Positions 5,349 to 5,703 of a DNA stretch of 5,703 bases are shown in pieces. The notes beneath the pieces are model-generated. The model did not search any database and had not been told where the DNA came from. It saw only the letters and a list, made by a program, of their open reading frames with translations. Origin of the DNA: Desulfobacterales bacterium (lineage in GTDB: Bacteria; Desulfobacterota; Desulfobacteria; Desulfobacterales; UBA11574); NCBI GenBank assembly GCA_012974475.1, contig JAAXQD010000100.1, positions 1 through 5,703 on the forward strand. The letters run 5' to 3'. Each line of letters starts with the position of its first letter. Within the stretch, counting starts at the first letter, position 1. The position numbers and the translations under genes were made by a program.

Positions 5349-5485
5349 ACTGCAATGAACATGTAAATATCAGAGCCTCAAAATTTTTGTGATATCGTTT
5401 TTTAATGAGGGCAAATCTATTTTCGGGGGTTTGCCCTTTTGACTTTATGAGGCCATTATGCGATATATGTAATCGGAGTTGATCG
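5349..5485 (+). repeat. Dispersed direct repeat, copy 2
   Basis: This is the second copy of the element at about 166-295, same orientation, lying about 5.2 kb downstream and about 300 bases before the next start codon. Copy 1 lies a similar distance before its gene. The core 5386-5442 is best conserved; the outer limits are approximate. The similar placement favours a leader or promoter-linked role, but a short mobile repeat is equally compatible. Confidence 0.7.
5408..5440 (+). terminator. Hairpin with T-tract in repeat copy 2 (terminator-like)
   Basis: AGGGCAAA (5408-5415) pairs perfectly with TTTGCCCT (5430-5437) over 8 bp around a 14-base loop, and TTTT ends at 5440. Two positions that form G-U pairs in copy 1 are G-C here. 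It could terminate plus-strand transcription coming from the operon, or attenuate the gene at 5699. Confidence 0.45.
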
Positions 5486-5539
5486 ACCTTAGGTTGCAGT
5501 TCTGGCAAGATATTCCAAGAAAAAAGCAGGGCATAATTT

Positions 5540-5566
5540 TTGTGATATCATATTACCATATCACAA
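5540..5566. promoter_or_regulatory. Perfect 9-bp inverted repeat, operator-like
   Basis: TTGTGATAT (5540-5548) and ATATCACAA (5558-5566) form exact inverted arms separated by 9 bases. The left half-site with its following C is the 10-mer also present in both long repeats and, reversed, at 1554-1563. The centre-to-centre distance of the arms (18 bp) suits a dimeric regulator binding nearly two helical turns apart. It is unlike the standard CRP site, which has a 6-base spacer. It lies about 130 bases before the next start codon. Confidence 0.45.
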
Positions 5567-5581
5567 TTCCGGGTGAATAAA

Positions 5582-5598
5582 GATACTTGCAAGGTATC
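5582..5598. promoter_or_regulatory. Short dyad upstream of the next gene
   Basis: GATAC (5582-5586) and GTATC (5594-5598) flank an overlapping 8-bp palindrome, CTTGCAAG (5586-5593). This could be an operator or a small hairpin in the leader of the gene at 5699. No regulator is recognisable. Confidence 0.25.
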
Positions 5599-5698
5599 AC
5601 CAAAGTTCGAGTTCAAATTTAAGCAGAAATTTCTATTAAACTTTCTGGCCAAAACAACCATTTCAAAGTCCGACTTGTTTTTAAGGAGCTTTCTCTAT

Positions 5699-5703
5699 AT
5701 GAA
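5699..5703 (+). CDS. Start of a downstream gene (3' partial, five bases visible)
   Basis: An ATG at 5699-5701 follows AAGGAG (5683-5688) with a ten-base gap, good start geometry on the plus strand. Only the start codon and two more bases are in the window, so nothing can be said of the product. The long leader suggests its own regulated promoter. Confidence 0.55.

Larger units (their letters stand above)
5175..5698. other. Long non-coding region before the next gene
   Basis: These 524 bases hold no credible gene; a 22-codon frame at 5290-5358 has no ribosome site and is not called. The region contains a small inverted repeat (5219-5244), repeat copy 2 with its hairpin, a perfect 9-bp inverted repeat (5540-5566), a second dyad (5582-5598), the palindrome AGAAATTTCT (5625-5634) and the ribosome site of the gene at 5699. 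It is probably a long regulated leader or promoter region, perhaps with mobile-element debris. Confidence 0.5.

Noticed and set aside
5290..5358. A 22-codon plus-strand reading frame in the region before the next gene
   Set aside because: No ribosome site precedes it, and its composition is not distinctive.
166..5485. An integron cassette, CRISPR array or retron interpretation of the flanking repeats
   Set aside because: There are only two diverged copies 5 kb apart, with no integrase, cas or reverse transcriptase gene and no attC-type core sites in the window.
5540..5566. A CRP/FNR site reading of the TGTGA...TCACA dyad
   Set aside because: The gap between TGTGA and TCACA is 15 bases rather than 6, so it does not fit that family's operator.

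Overview
The window looks like bacterial chromosome from an accessory or rearranged region. Intergenic DNA is AT-rich, and the coding DNA is closer to balanced GC. No taxonomic marker is present. The mix of a single-domain old-yellow-enzyme with a Cys cluster, an IS66-type transposase remnant and clean AAGGAG ribosome sites would suit an anaerobic Desulfobacterota-type organism, but that is inference.

Layout. (1) 2-124 is the 3' end of a gene encoding a Cys-rich, zinc-ribbon-like tail. (2) 125-480 is a non-coding leader. It holds the first copy of a dispersed repeat with a hairpin, and an operator-like dyad. (3) 481-1464 encodes a KAS III (FabH-like) protein that keeps the catalytic Cys but has Thr and Tyr where FabH has His and Asn. 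(4) 1465-1835 is a gap with a possible short gene remnant. (5) 1836-4678 is a tight three-gene operon: an old yellow enzyme/NADH:flavin oxidoreductase, a CurA-type NADPH-dependent enone reductase, and a DJ-1/PfpI (Hsp31-like) protein. (6) 4682-5174 is a decayed IS66-family element on the minus strand, starting a few bases after the operon's last stop. (7) 5175-5698 is non-coding. It carries the second copy of the repeat and a perfect 9-bp inverted repeat. (8) A new gene appears to start at 5699.

The operon reads as a reactive-electrophile module. Two unrelated ene-reductases (flavin- and NADPH-dependent) would reduce C=C bonds conjugated to carbonyls, and a DJ-1-type protein would handle reactive carbonyls or damaged protein. 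Whether the FabH-like gene supplies a substrate or is merely a neighbour cannot be told from sequence.

The less ordinary signals are these: the FabH-like active-site changes; the diverged direct repeat flanking the whole block, with hairpin changes that keep pairing; recurrence of the 10-mer TTGTGATATC, once inside a perfect dyad; and the A8 run at the first operon junction, where a -1 shift would give a neatly spaced stop. I see no CRISPR array, tRNA, rRNA or obvious defence system.
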